Positions 29,941 through 39,075 of a stretch of 64,000 nt of DNA are shown here, one piece after another (position 1 is the stretch's first letter; every line of letters begins with the position of its first letter). The stretch comes from Campylobacter concisus (lineage in GTDB: Bacteria; Campylobacterota; Campylobacteria; Campylobacterales; Campylobacteraceae): the NCBI RefSeq assembly GCF_003049735.1, contig NZ_PIRM01000001.1:744001-808000 (forward strand). The letters are read 5' to 3'. The translations under genes and the position numbers were made by a program. Under the pieces are notes generated by a model. It did no database searches, had not been told where the DNA came from, and saw nothing but the letters and a program-made list of their open reading frames with translations.

Positions 29941-30243
29941 ATGAAAAAGATCGTGTTTTTAATTCTTGGTCTTGCTGCATTTGCATTTGGCGCTGATGGC
30001 GAGATGATTAGATCATATTCAGTTATCGCTGGTGGTATTGGTCTTGGCCTTGCAGCCCTTGGTGGCGCTATTGGTATGGGTAATACAGCTGCTGCAACAA
30101 TTAGCGGAACAGCTAGAAACCCAGGTGTTGGTAGCAAACTTATGACTACAATGTTTATCGCTCTTGCGATGATCGAAGCACAAGTTATCTACGCACTTGT
30201 TATTACACTTATCGTTCTTTACGCAAACCCAATGCTTGGCTAA
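29941..30243 (+). CDS. atpE: F1Fo ATP synthase subunit c
   Basis: Subunit c forms the ion-driven rotor ring in the inner membrane. The 100-residue protein has two hydrophobic helices joined by the conserved polar loop ARNPG, with the ion-binding glutamate E79 (MIEAQVIYAL). M46 and A80 stand where Na+-type c subunits have Gln and Ser, so proton coupling is likely. Residues 1-18 look like a signal peptide (MKKIVFLILGLAAFAFGAD), giving a longer protein than the usual ~80. The gene lies over 27 kb from the other atp genes in the window, on the opposite strand. Confidence 0.96.
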   Translation: MKKIVFLILGLAAFAFGADGEMIRSYSVIAGGIGLGLAALGGAIGMGNTAAATISGTARNPGVGSKLMTTMFIALAMIEAQVIYALVITLIVLYANPMLG

Positions 30244-30260
30244 GCGTAAAGCTTAAATTT

Positions 30261-30287
30261 AGCCCCTCTTTGGGGCTTTACTCTTTT
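30261..30287 (+). terminator. Hairpin after atpE
   Basis: AGCCCC (30261-30266) pairs with GGGGCT (30272-30277) around a 5-nt loop, followed by TTACTCTTTTT. It ends 1 nt before the tRNA-Leu gene, so it may partly separate atpE from the tRNA. Confidence 0.7.
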
Positions 30288-30288
30288 T

Positions 30289-30373
30289 GCGATCATGGTG
30301 GAATTGGTAGACACGCTATCTTGAGGGGGTAGTGCCGCTAGGTGTGCGAGTTCGAGTCTCGCTGATCGCACCA
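30289..30373 (+). tRNA. tRNA-Leu (anticodon GAG)
   Basis: An 85-nt class II tRNA with encoded CCA. The acceptor arms GCGATCA (30289-30295) and TGATCGC (30363-30369) pair perfectly. The anticodon stem CTATC/GGTAG encloses a 7-nt loop with GAG at 30323-30325, reading CUU and CUC. The variable arm is long, as expected for leucine, and the T loop reads GTTCGAGTC. Confidence 0.96.
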
Positions 30374-30428
30374 TCTAATCTTACACGTCAAAATCCAAAA
30401 TCTTACAAAATTAAAAAAAGGGGAATTT

Positions 30429-31292
30429 ATGCTAGATAAAAAGCGTGCTTTAAAACAGCTACAAAATGAAGCAGATGATACCGCCATCTATACGTTACTA
30501 GAAGCTAGTGAAAAAAATGAAGAAAATAAAAAAATACTTCGTAAATTAATCACTGAGGAAAAACGACATTATGCTTTTTGTCAAAAGATAACAGGCGAGA
30601 GCAGAACTGCAAATTTATTCAAAGTCATATTCTATACGATACTTGTTAAAATTTTTGGTACATCTTTTACTTTAAAATTTATGGAGTCACGCGAAGAAGA
30701 TGCAGAACAATTTTATCTTGGTATTGTTGATGAATATCCTGAAGCTAGAGATATTTATGAAGAAGAAGTAAATCATGAAAACAATTTAATCTCTATGTTA
30801 AAAGATATGAAACTAGTCAATGCCGGTGGCATTGTTCTTGGTATGAATGACGCATTAGTTGAGCTAACTGGCACACTAAGTGGTATCGCACTTGCTTTTT
30901 CAAATACAAAATCAGTTGGCGCAACAGGCCTTATCATGGGCATTGCAGCTGCTCTTTCCATGGCTGGCTCAGCATATCTTGAGTCAAAAGAAAATCCAAG
31001 TGACGAGATCAAACCGCTTACTTATTCGCTCTACACAGGTGGTTCGTACATCATAACAACGGCGTTTTTGATACTTCCATTTTTCATCTTTTCAAGCGGT
31101 CTTTACGCTGTCTTGTCAATGTTTTTCTTTGCCTTTGTTGCCATTATCACTTACAACTTTTACATAAGCGTAGCAAAAGAGCTTAAATTTTTGCCAAGAG
31201 TGATTGAGATGTGCGTGATAACTTTTGGTGTTGCGATCATTTCATTTGGCATTGGCTTTTTAGTCAAGCACTATTTTGGCTTAGATATTTAA
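30429..31292 (+). CDS. mbfA: Ferritin-like/VIT1 fusion iron transporter (MbfA type)
   Basis: The 287-residue protein fuses a cytoplasmic rubrerythrin-like diiron domain (about 1-125) to a VIT1/CCC1 membrane domain. ExxH pairs are visible at E44/H47 and E113/H116. The membrane part starts with GGIVLGMNDALVELTGTLSGIA, the VIT signature, and has about five helices. Homologues in alphaproteobacteria export iron and protect against peroxide; that role is inferred here. AAGGGGA precedes the ATG. It ends convergently with ribD, overlapping by 4 nt. Confidence 0.88.
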   Translation: MLDKKRALKQLQNEADDTAIYTLLEASEKNEENKKILRKLITEEKRHYAFCQKITGESRTANLFKVIFYTILVKIFGTSFTLKFMESREEDAEQFYLGIVDEYPEARDIYEEEVNHENNLISMLKDMKLVNAGGIVLGMNDALVELTGTLSGIALAFSNTKSVGATGLIMGIAAALSMAGSAYLESKENPSDEIKPLTYSLYTGGSYIITTAFLILPFFIFSSGLYAVLSMFFFAFVAIITYNFYISVAKELKFLPRVIEMCVITFGVAIISFGIGFLVKHYFGLDI

Positions 31293-32356
31293 TCCAAAAT
31301 TTCATACCAGGTGTAGCTATCGTCTCCAAAATTTCCACTAAATAGTGGTTTTAAATTTAGATCAAGGCTCAGGTTTTTACCATCCTTAAAATTTGAGCTT
31401 TGATAGATAAGCAGCCATTTCACGTTTGCTAACTTGCCATCTTTTGCAAGTTTTAAAAACTCACCAGCACCTTCAAACATACTAAGTCCTGTTAAGCTAA
31501 GCTTTTTTTGAATACTAACTTTGCGCCCTGGCACGCTAAAAAGCGGTATAGTTTTATCAAATTTATCACTTCTTGAGTAGATTAAGACATCTGGATTTTT
31601 GCCACCACTTACTAGCCTGCTATCAAGCTTTGGGCGATCAACTCGCACTGTGTTGCCGCCGATCACTAGCGTATCTATGATGCTTCTTAGTTTATGGACG
31701 TGCGTGCGGCTAAGCTCATTTGTGATGATGCCACCACTTGCTACGCCATTTTTACTAATTGCGATTTTTAAAAAGCTAAAGCCACCATTTTGATAGGCCA
31801 AAAATGGTTCAAGCAGCTTATCGCAGCGCTCTTTTAAAACGGCAAATTTAACTTTTATACCAGCGCTTTTAAGCAAATTACTACCGCCACTTGCGATTTT
31901 ATTTTCATCGTGGCTTCCTATTATCACCTCGCTAAAGCCAAGTTCTTTTAGTAAATTTGCACAAGGTGGCGTTTTACCATGATGAGAGCAAGGCTCAAGA
32001 GTGACGTAAGCCTTTACATTTTTTAGTAAATTTGAGTGATTTTTTAGTATAAATTCATAGGTAAATTTTGGCTCTAAAGGCTGATCTTCAAGATCAATAG
32101 GCTTTAAATTTAAGAAAAATTTTTCATTATATGCTTTTAGAAATTTATCTTGGAAATTTTTACTTTTCCTGCAAAGCGCAAATAGTATCGCCGTTGGCTC
32201 TGCATGTAAATACCCAGCCTTTTCATGAGCCTTGCAAGATAAAATTTTGCCATTTTCATCAAGGATAAGGCATCCAACAGCTGGATTTGGGTAGGTCAGG
32301 ATCTGAAATTTCCAAGCCTCGTTTAAAGCAAGATCCATGTAAAATTCGTCGTTCAT
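31289..32356 (-). CDS. ribD: Riboflavin biosynthesis deaminase/reductase
   Basis: RibD deaminates and then reduces the pyrimidine intermediate of riboflavin synthesis. The N-terminal deaminase domain has the zinc site residues in HAEPTA and LEPCSHHGKTPPC; the C-terminal domain is the NADPH-dependent reductase (ISKNGVASGGI...). About 45 extra residues between HAEP and LEPC make the deaminase domain longer than in E. coli. The reductase glycine motif reads EGAGEFL. The start lies only 12 nt after the fhs terminator stem. No FMN riboswitch is visible. Confidence 0.93.
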   Translation of the reverse strand: MNDEFYMDLALNEAWKFQILTYPNPAVGCLILDENGKILSCKAHEKAGYLHAEPTAILFALCRKSKNFQDKFLKAYNEKFFLNLKPIDLEDQPLEPKFTYEFILKNHSNLLKNVKAYVTLEPCSHHGKTPPCANLLKELGFSEVIIGSHDENKIASGGSNLLKSAGIKVKFAVLKERCDKLLEPFLAYQNGGFSFLKIAISKNGVASGGIITNELSRTHVHKLRSIIDTLVIGGNTVRVDRPKLDSRLVSGGKNPDVLIYSRSDKFDKTIPLFSVPGRKVSIQKKLSLTGLSMFEGAGEFLKLAKDGKLANVKWLLIYQSSNFKDGKNLSLDLNLKPLFSGNFGDDSYTWYEILD

Positions 32357-32365
32357 CCATGCCTC

Positions 32366-32400
32366 TTAAAAAACATACTGGCAAACTCAAGTATGTTTTT
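32366..32400 (-). terminator. Rho-independent terminator after fhs
   Basis: An 11-bp perfect stem (32369-32379 with 32390-32400) and 10-nt loop, with a T-run on the minus strand. It starts 8 nt after the fhs stop and directly abuts the ribD ribosome site AAGAGG. Confidence 0.85.
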
Positions 32401-32407
32401 CATAAAT

Positions 32408-34057
32408 TTACGATAAGCCGTCGATCTTGCCGTTGGCATCTATCTTCATATTGACAGCAGCTGGCACTTTTGGAAGTCCTGGCATTAGCATGATCTTACC
32501 GCAAACTGCGACGATAAAGCCAGCCCCGGTTCTAATGTCAAGGTCTTTTACACTAAATGTAAAGCCCTTTGCTCTGCCCAAAAGCTTCGCATCGTCACTA
32601 AATGAATACTGAGTTTTTGCGATACAAACTGGCAAATGGCTCAAATTTAGCTCTTTTATCATCTCAAGCTTTTTAAGAGCAGCCTCCTCAAAGACCACCT
32701 CACCAGCTCCGTAAATTTCCTTGGCGACCTTTTCTATTTTAGTTTTCGTATCGTCGCTCATCTCGTATGTGAAATTTATCTTGCTTGGCTTATCGCATGC
32801 TTTTAAAACTAGCTCGGCAAGTTCAAGCGCACCTTTGCCACCTTTTAAGAAATTCTCACAAACTGCCACTTCTACACCAAGCTCACGGCAATACTCTTTT
32901 ACGAAATTTATCTCTTCATCAGTGTCAAAGCCAAATTTATTAAGCGCCACAACTACGTTTTGACCAAATTTACCTTTTAAATTTTCGATGTGTCCGCCAA
33001 GATTTTCGATACCTTTTTTAAGTGCATTCATATCTGGTTTTGTGATCTCGTCTTTATTTGCTTCGCCGTTATATTTTAGCGATCTGATCGTGCTTACAAG
33101 CACCACAGCGCTTGGTTTGATATCAGCAACCCTGCATTTTATATCTAAAAATTTCTCCGCTCCAAGCTCCGAGCCAAAGCCAGCTTCTGTGATGACGTAG
33201 TCAGCTAAATTTAGAGCTGTTTTTGTTGCGATGACTGAGTTGCAGCCGTGTGCGATGTTTGCAAATGGACCACCATGCACGAGCGTAGGTGTGTGTTCTA
33301 GTGTTTGAAATAAATTTGGCTTGATCGCATCTTTTAAGAGTATGCAAACAGCGTCTTGGCAGCCTAGATCACGCACGTAGATAGGCTTTTTATCGCTATC
33401 GTAAGCGACTATGATGTTTGCCACGCGCTCTTTTAGATCAGAAAGACTTGTTGCTAGACAAAGTACAGCCATGATCTCGCTTGCGGCGGTAATATTAAAG
33501 CCATCTTCTCTTGGCACGCCATCCGTTCTGCCACCCTGACCCACAGTGATAAATCTAAGCGCGCGGTCGTTCATATCCATACAGCGCTTCCATAAAATTT
33601 TCTCGATTTTTAGTGGGTTTTCTTGATAAAGGCTATTATCTATCATCGCTGAAATGAGGTTATTTGCCGATGTTATCGCGTGAAAATCGCCGGTGAAGTG
33701 TAAATTTAGATCCTCCATAGGCGCAAGCTGCGAGTAGCCGCCACCTGCTGCTCCACCCTTTATGCCAAAAACTGGTCCCAAAGATGGCTCGCGAAGTGCT
33801 AGGCAGACCTTTTTACCAAGTGAATTTAGTGCGTCAGCTAGACCGATCGACATAGTCGTTTTGCCCTCGCCGTATGGGGTTGGATTGGTAGCGGTGACTA
33901 AGATGAGCTTTGAGTTTGACGGCTCAAGCCTTGGAGAAATTTTAGCCTTAAATTTGCCGTAAAGTTCAAGCTCGTCTTCACTTAAGCCTAACTTTGCGGC
34001 AACTTTACTGATGTGTTCTAGTTTCGTTTGGTGAGTTATCTCTATGTCGCTTAGCAT
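32408..34057 (-). CDS. fhs: Formate--tetrahydrofolate ligase
   Basis: This enzyme makes 10-formyl-THF from formate, THF and ATP, feeding purine synthesis and initiator tRNA formylation. At 549 residues it has the family length of about 555. The nucleotide motif TPYGEGKTT is near residue 60, and the conserved EPSLGPVFGIKGGAAGGGY block follows. It begins directly after the rimP stop and is the last gene of the lpxC-infB run before a strong terminator. Confidence 0.97.
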   Translation of the reverse strand: MLSDIEITHQTKLEHISKVAAKLGLSEDELELYGKFKAKISPRLEPSNSKLILVTATNPTPYGEGKTTMSIGLADALNSLGKKVCLALREPSLGPVFGIKGGAAGGGYSQLAPMEDLNLHFTGDFHAITSANNLISAMIDNSLYQENPLKIEKILWKRCMDMNDRALRFITVGQGGRTDGVPREDGFNITAASEIMAVLCLATSLSDLKERVANIIVAYDSDKKPIYVRDLGCQDAVCILLKDAIKPNLFQTLEHTPTLVHGGPFANIAHGCNSVIATKTALNLADYVITEAGFGSELGAEKFLDIKCRVADIKPSAVVLVSTIRSLKYNGEANKDEITKPDMNALKKGIENLGGHIENLKGKFGQNVVVALNKFGFDTDEEINFVKEYCRELGVEVAVCENFLKGGKGALELAELVLKACDKPSKINFTYEMSDDTKTKIEKVAKEIYGAGEVVFEEAALKKLEMIKELNLSHLPVCIAKTQYSFSDDAKLLGRAKGFTFSVKDLDIRTGAGFIVAVCGKIMLMPGLPKVPAAVNMKIDANGKIDGLS

Positions 34058-34474
34058 TTACCACTCCAAATATGTTTTTGCTTTTTTTATCTCACTGATG
34101 TTGATCTCAAAGATTCCCTCTTCGTTTTCAACTGCTATGCCCTCTTCGTCTGCTTTTACAAGCCTTCCTGCAAATTTTTCAGTCTCAGTTTGAACTTTTA
34201 CAAGCTCGCCAACGCTCGCTTTAAAGTGAGATGGCTTGCTAAGCTTTCTCTCAAGGCCAGGCGAGCTAACTTCAAGGTTATAGTCCCCACTAACTGGTGG
34301 TGTCACGTCAAAGATAGGCGAGAGCAGACGGCTCACTTTTTCGCAGTCATCAAGGCTCACTCCGCCATTTTTTGTAATATAAACTCTAAAAATAGCCCTA
34401 CCATTTTCATTTGCGATCTCGCTATCGTAAAGCTCGACACCGCATTCGCGTACTAGTTTGTCTAAATTATCCAT
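34058..34474 (-). CDS. rimP: Ribosome maturation factor RimP
   Basis: RimP assists assembly of the 30S subunit. The 138 residues contain the N-terminal alpha/beta domain with VYITKNGGVSLDDCEKVSR and DYNLEVSSPGLERKL, the diagnostic motif, and a C-terminal SH3-like domain. It overlaps rbfA by 8 nt. In many bacteria rimP precedes nusA and infB; here it follows rbfA, and nusA is not in the cluster. Confidence 0.95.
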   Translation of the reverse strand: MDNLDKLVRECGVELYDSEIANENGRAIFRVYITKNGGVSLDDCEKVSRLLSPIFDVTPPVSGDYNLEVSSPGLERKLSKPSHFKASVGELVKVQTETEKFAGRLVKADEEGIAVENEEGIFEINISEIKKAKTYLEW

Positions 34475-34832
34475 TTTTGTTTAAATCCTTTGAAATTTTA
34501 TCAAACAACTTATCCATATGGTTTTGATACTCTAATCTATCATCAAATTTAAAGTGAAAATTTGGGCATCTATACCAGCCCTCAGCTGCCATACAGTGGT
34601 TTTGCAAATGCCTACAAACTCGCTTTAAATGTCCCAAAATATACTCTTGTTCACGCTCATCAAAAGCCATCTTATCAAGATAAACAAAGGCGTCATATCT
34701 ACCCTTTTTACACTCTACATCAGTAACACAAAGTCCTTTTAAAATGCTATCTTCAAGAGTAGCTAGAGCCTCTGGGATGAGCTCTTTTAGCACACTCTCA
34801 GTTCTCATACGCTTTATTTCGTTAGCGTTCAT
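34467..34832 (-). CDS. rbfA: Ribosome-binding factor A
   Basis: RbfA is a KH-fold protein that acts late in 30S maturation. The 121 residues carry the conserved helix-strand core ([17 protein letters not shown], then [14 protein letters not shown]) and the C-terminal region [15 protein letters not shown]. It overlaps infB by 4 nt (ATGA) and rimP by 8 nt. Confidence 0.93.
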   Translation of the reverse strand: MNANEIKRMRTESVLKELIPEALATLEDSILKGLCVTDVECKKGRYDAFVYLDKMAFDEREQEYILGHLKRVCRHLQNHCMAAEGWYRCPNFHFKFDDRLEYQNHMDKLFDKISKDLNKNG

Positions 34833-37477
34833 AGAGTAGCTTCCTCCTTGACTTCTTTAAAGCTTTCGATATAGTCGTTTTCTCTGATGTCGTTGAAATT
34901 TTCAATACCAACGCCACACTCATAACCTTTAGCGACCTCTTTGACATCATCTTTGAAGCGTTTTAGCGAACTTACCAAGCCCTCATAAACAACCACCCCT
35001 TCTCTAATAAGGCGAATTTTTGCCCCTCTGTTTATCGTGCCTTCAGTGACGATACATCCAGCAATAGTACCCACTTTTGGCACATGGATCACTTGGCGAA
35101 CCTGAGCTTGACCAAGCTGCTCTTCTCTGATGATTGGTGACATTAGTCCGCCCAAGATTGCTTTCACGTCGTCAATTAAATTATAAATAACATTATAAGT
35201 CTTTATCTCGACACCGCTCTCTTTTGCCTTTTCTTTTATCTCGCCAGTTGGTCTTATGTTGAAACCAAGGATTATACAGTCTTCGCTCGCACTAGCAAGT
35301 GCCACGTCGCTTTGTGTGATGCCGCCAACGCCTGAGTGGATTACATTTACTCTGATCTCATCATTTGCTAGTTTTTCTAGGCTTGCTTTTAGTGCCTCAA
35401 GTGAACCACCAACGTCAGCCTTGATGATGACTGGAAGCGTCTTTAACTCACCCTCAGCGATCTTAGCACTAAGCTCGTCAATACTAACTTTTGTACTCTT
35501 ACTAAGCTCTTTTTGGCGGATATATTCGGCCTTTTTCTGTGCGTATTCACGAGCCTCTTTATCAGTTTTTACACCTATTAATGTCTCGCCTGCCTCTGCT
35601 ATCTCGCTAAGACCTACTATCACACCACATTCGCCTGGTTTTATATCTTGCAAAGGCTTACCTTGGTCATCAAGCAAGCTTCTTATCTTTCCATACGCAA
35701 TGCCAGCTACGACAGTATCTCCAACATGAAGTGTGCCATTTTCAACGATGATGGTAGCTACTGGGCCACGACCTTTTTGAAGCGAGCTCTCGATGACAGT
35801 TGCTTTTGCATTTGCTTTTGGATTTGCTTTTAACTCTAAAAGGTCAGCTTGTAAAAGCACGATCTCTAATAGATCATCTATACCCATGCCTGTTTTTGCA
35901 GAGATTGGCACAAATTCATATTTTCCGCCCCACTCTGTTGGCATGATATCAAGCTCAGCAAGACCAGTCTTTACTAAGTCAGGATTTGCTGACTCTTTAT
36001 CCATTTTGTTTATCGCGATGATTATTGGTACACCAGCAGCTTTTGCGTGGCTGACCGCCTCTTTTGTTTGTGGTTTTACGCCGTCATCTGCTGCAACAAC
36101 GATGATAACTATATCAGTTACACCAGCACCTCTTGCGCGCATAGCAGTAAATGCTTCGTGACCTGGGGTGTCGATAAATGTAATATTTTTGCCGTTTTTA
36201 TTTACCATATAAGCACCAACATGCTGAGTGATACCGCCGGCCTCTCCTGCTGCTACACGTGATTTTCTTATGTAATCAAGCAATGAAGTTTTACCATGAT
36301 CAACGTGACCCATGATGGTTATGACTGGTGCTCTTGGCTGGAGATTTTCATCGTCTTTTATCTCTTCTTCATAGGCTGCTACGTAGTCAAATTCTTTTTG
36401 ATCGTCGATGATATTAACCTCTACATTAAACTCATCAGCCAAAATTTCTATCGCATCTTCATCCAAAAAGTCATTTTTAGTTGTCATCATACCAAGCATA
36501 AATAACTTACCTATGATCTCGCTTGGCTGTTTGTTTAGCTTTTCAGCAAATTCATAAACACGAATTTCTTTTGGAATATTTATAGATGTCACAGCTTCAT
36601 TGTTTTGTTTATTTTCAGGCTTTTTATGTTTTTTTCTAGCTCTTCTTTGAATGCCGCCTTCGCCAAATGAATTTATCGTATTGTTGACCGTAGTTCTCAT
36701 AACATTTGGCTGTTTTGTCTTTTGAGCAGGTGCTGGTACCGGAGTTTTAAAACTAAAATCGGGAAGAACAACCACATCTTCATCTTCTAGTACGATGTCA
36801 CCAAAGTCACTTCCGCCAAGTAGATCCATCTTCTGAGCGCTATCCTTTTTACTTGCAACAACTACTTTTTTATCTTTTTTCTTTTTCTTAGCTAAATTTT
36901 CATCATTTGCTGAAAACATACTTTTAAAATCGCTTATATTAGCTATGCTTGGTTCAGGCTTTTTCTCTTCTTTTGTAGCAATTGGTGCTTCATAATCTTT
37001 TTTCTTTTTTACTATCACAAGGCCACGTCTTTTTTGAGTCACATCAGCCAAGCTCTCTTTTGGTCTTGGAGCTTCGACTTGTTTTTGCTCTATTTTTATT
37101 TCTTCTTTTTTAGGCTCAATTTTTTGTTTTTCTTCTAAAATTTGTGCCTCTTTCTTAGGCTCAGCTTTTACTGACTTTGACTCAGTTTTAGTAGTAGCTT
37201 TTTTAGGTTCACTTTTTTGCTTTTCTTCTTTTTTTGCTGACTCTTTTTCTACTTCTTTTTTAGGCTCTTTTTTTGGTTTAGGCTCACTCTTTTTCTTTTT
37301 AAATTTATCTGGTATCACGCCAGTTTGAACATATTCATATATAGCTTCGGCCTCTTCAAGGCTAACTGCATTTGAGTGAGTTTTGACTTTTAATCCTAAC
37401 TCTTGAGCTTTTTCTACTATCTCTTTGCTTGGATAGCCAAGCTCGTTTGCGATCTCTGAAATCCTAACATTGCTCAT
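34829..37477 (-). CDS. infB: Translation initiation factor IF-2
   Basis: IF-2 is the GTPase that positions initiator tRNA on the 30S subunit. The 882 residues begin with an IF2_N fold (about 1-50), followed by a long Lys/Glu-rich disordered segment to about residue 290, a second IF2_N-like region, and the GTPase domain ([25 protein letters not shown]). Domains II to IV complete the protein. It overlaps ylxR by 14 nt and rbfA by 4 nt. Confidence 0.97.
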   Translation of the reverse strand: MSNVRISEIANELGYPSKEIVEKAQELGLKVKTHSNAVSLEEAEAIYEYVQTGVIPDKFKKKKSEPKPKKEPKKEVEKESAKKEEKQKSEPKKATTKTESKSVKAEPKKEAQILEEKQKIEPKKEEIKIEQKQVEAPRPKESLADVTQKRRGLVIVKKKKDYEAPIATKEEKKPEPSIANISDFKSMFSANDENLAKKKKKDKKVVVASKKDSAQKMDLLGGSDFGDIVLEDEDVVVLPDFSFKTPVPAPAQKTKQPNVMRTTVNNTINSFGEGGIQRRARKKHKKPENKQNNEAVTSINIPKEIRVYEFAEKLNKQPSEIIGKLFMLGMMTTKNDFLDEDAIEILADEFNVEVNIIDDQKEFDYVAAYEEEIKDDENLQPRAPVITIMGHVDHGKTSLLDYIRKSRVAAGEAGGITQHVGAYMVNKNGKNITFIDTPGHEAFTAMRARGAGVTDIVIIVVAADDGVKPQTKEAVSHAKAAGVPIIIAINKMDKESANPDLVKTGLAELDIMPTEWGGKYEFVPISAKTGMGIDDLLEIVLLQADLLELKANPKANAKATVIESSLQKGRGPVATIIVENGTLHVGDTVVAGIAYGKIRSLLDDQGKPLQDIKPGECGVIVGLSEIAEAGETLIGVKTDKEAREYAQKKAEYIRQKELSKSTKVSIDELSAKIAEGELKTLPVIIKADVGGSLEALKASLEKLANDEIRVNVIHSGVGGITQSDVALASASEDCIILGFNIRPTGEIKEKAKESGVEIKTYNVIYNLIDDVKAILGGLMSPIIREEQLGQAQVRQVIHVPKVGTIAGCIVTEGTINRGAKIRLIREGVVVYEGLVSSLKRFKDDVKEVAKGYECGVGIENFNDIRENDYIESFKEVKEEATL

Positions 37478-37718
37478 TTAAGAGTATCTCCTTTAACTTC
37501 GGTGCATCACAAATAAAAGCACCTTTAGTTTGTTTATCAATTATTTTTTTTAAAATTTTTATATCTTTTTGCATACATTTGTCGCACAGATAAAAGCTAC
37601 GACCATTTCCTTTGCCATGCTCTAAATTCTTACCTACCAAGCGGTATCTTTTTAGCAAGCTCTGAGAAATTTTAACTTTACAAGCGACACATGTCCTTAC
37701 AGGATTATTTTTGTTCAT
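37464..37718 (-). CDS. ylxR: YlxR family RNA-binding protein
   Basis: A small basic protein (84 residues) of the DUF448 family, which usually lies between nusA and infB. The motif PVRTCVACK near the N-terminus and [15 protein letters not shown] are diagnostic; the two CxxC pairs could hold a metal. Its end overlaps infB. Family members have been linked to RNA binding or RNase P modulation in other bacteria. Confidence 0.88.
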   Translation of the reverse strand: MNKNNPVRTCVACKVKISQSLLKRYRLVGKNLEHGKGNGRSFYLCDKCMQKDIKILKKIIDKQTKGAFICDAPKLKEILLNEQC

Positions 37719-37739
37719 TATATCTTTTTAAACTTGTTT

Positions 37740-38624
37740 TTAGCTTTGCGTAATTTCGTATCCATCGTTATCAAATGAAAAAACCTCAACCCTAAAATCA
37801 CTAAATTTACTCTTTAAAATATCTTGTAAATTTTTAGCATCATCTTTGTAAGCGATATTTAAAAAGCTTGAGCCTGAGCCTGAAAGCGTGCTCATTAAAG
37901 CACCATTTTCATAAGCTACTTTTCTAACTTCAAAAAGCTCTTCTAAAGCGTGCATTCTACGCTCTTCATGCATCAAATCTTTGCTTGCTATTTTTAAGAG
38001 ATCATACTTTTTTTCATAAAAACAAGATGTTAAAAAAGCGGCATGAGATAAGTTATTTACACACTCTTTCATCGTATAGTTCTTTGGTAAAATTTGTCTT
38101 GACGAGGATGTGCTCATCGGTTTATTTGGGATGACAACTACTGCTTTTATCTCATCGCTTAAACTTATTTTATTTGCGTAAACATTACCATTTTTTACGA
38201 TCGCGCTGATAAATCCACCGTGAACTGCTGGCGAGATATTATCAGGATGGGTTTCATAGATGATAGCTTTATTTAAAACTGTCTCTTTGCTTGCCTTAAA
38301 GCCAGCCATTTCGTACGCTGAAGCAATGGCTCCAACGATCACAGCGGAGCTACTACCAAGTCCCCTTGAAAATGGGATATTATTTTCAAAAACGACTCTA
38401 AAATTTTCATTTTTACCAGTTAGCTCAAAAAAAATTTCATTAAAAATACTTAAGAATATATTATTTCTCTTTAAATTTACACTTCCGCTGCCTTCGCCGT
38501 TTATCGACACTGAGCTAAATTTTGCTGGCTCGATTTTCACGCTATTAAAAAGCTTCAAACTAAGCCCCAAAGCATCAAAACCAGGGCCCAAATTAGCACT
38601 TGTTGCAGGCACTAAGATATTCAA
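37740..38624 (-). CDS. thrB: Homoserine kinase
   Basis: ThrB phosphorylates homoserine on the way to threonine. The 294 residues have the GHMP-kinase fold: PATSANLGPGFDALGL at the N-terminus, the phosphate loop PFSRGLGSSSAVIVGA near residue 90, and the C-terminal STLSGSGSSFLN motif. The TTG start gives the canonical N-terminus, with AGGAGA upstream. It is 8 nt after the TsaB-like gene. Confidence 0.95.
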   Translation of the reverse strand: MNILVPATSANLGPGFDALGLSLKLFNSVKIEPAKFSSVSINGEGSGSVNLKRNNIFLSIFNEIFFELTGKNENFRVVFENNIPFSRGLGSSSAVIVGAIASAYEMAGFKASKETVLNKAIIYETHPDNISPAVHGGFISAIVKNGNVYANKISLSDEIKAVVVIPNKPMSTSSSRQILPKNYTMKECVNNLSHAAFLTSCFYEKKYDLLKIASKDLMHEERRMHALEELFEVRKVAYENGALMSTLSGSGSSFLNIAYKDDAKNLQDILKSKFSDFRVEVFSFDNDGYEITQS

Positions 38625-38632
38625 AATTTCTC

Positions 38633-39034
38633 CTAAACTGCTTGGATGATATAATCTGGAAGTGTATCTGAATTTAGTTTTAATTCATCTAAATTTAAAG
38701 GCAACCTAAATCCTACTGGCTCTACTTTTTTAAGTGAAATTTTGCCATCTTTTAAAATGAAGCTTAAATTTTTATTTGCTCTGATCGCTTGGCTGCCATT
38801 TAAGCTAAAGCCACTAACCGCATAAAATTCGCAACCCTTTGCCAAAGAGAAAGTCTTTAAAATAACATAGGCCACCTTTAACCCCATAAAGCTTCCAGGC
38901 GTATTTGCATAGATAATTTTTGTGATATTAAATTTAGAGGATAAATTTTCTAAGATCTTTATCAAAGCTTCACTGACATATTCATCAGTCGTAATTTCAT
39001 CAAATTTTACGCCGTCTTTATAAACTCCAACCAA
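38633..39034 (-). CDS. tsaB: TsaB-like protein, short form
   Basis: TsaB partners TsaD in making the t6A modification of tRNAs. This ORF (133 residues) contains the characteristic IIYANTPGSFMGLKVAY block (normally GPGSFTGLRIG) and a reduced C-terminus; it is shorter than the ~230 residues of E. coli TsaB. The reading frame stays open upstream to the lpxC stop and encodes a plausible first strand (EILVVSLSTPLLVGVY), but with no ATG, GTG or TTG before 39034. An ATT start near 39070 is possible. In the first strand the usual DT/S motif is SLS. Confidence 0.75.
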   Translation of the reverse strand: MVGVYKDGVKFDEITTDEYVSEALIKILENLSSKFNITKIIYANTPGSFMGLKVAYVILKTFSLAKGCEFYAVSGFSLNGSQAIRANKNLSFILKDGKISLKKVEPVGFRLPLNLDELKLNSDTLPDYIIQAV

Positions 39035-39075
39035 GAGCGGAGTCGATAAAGAGACAACTAAAATTTCAATATTTT

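Noticed and set aside
29941..30243. Sodium-dependent ATP synthase
   Set aside because: The Gln and Ser/Thr ligands of Na+-binding c subunits are Met and Ala here.
30289..30373. tRNA-Leu as an integration site of a genomic island
   Set aside because: The downstream genes lack integrases or a repeat of the tRNA end, and composition does not shift.
38633..39034. TsaB-like ORF as a pseudogene
   Set aside because: The frame is intact and conserved in position between lpxC and thrB. The short size is better explained by lineage reduction and a non-standard start.
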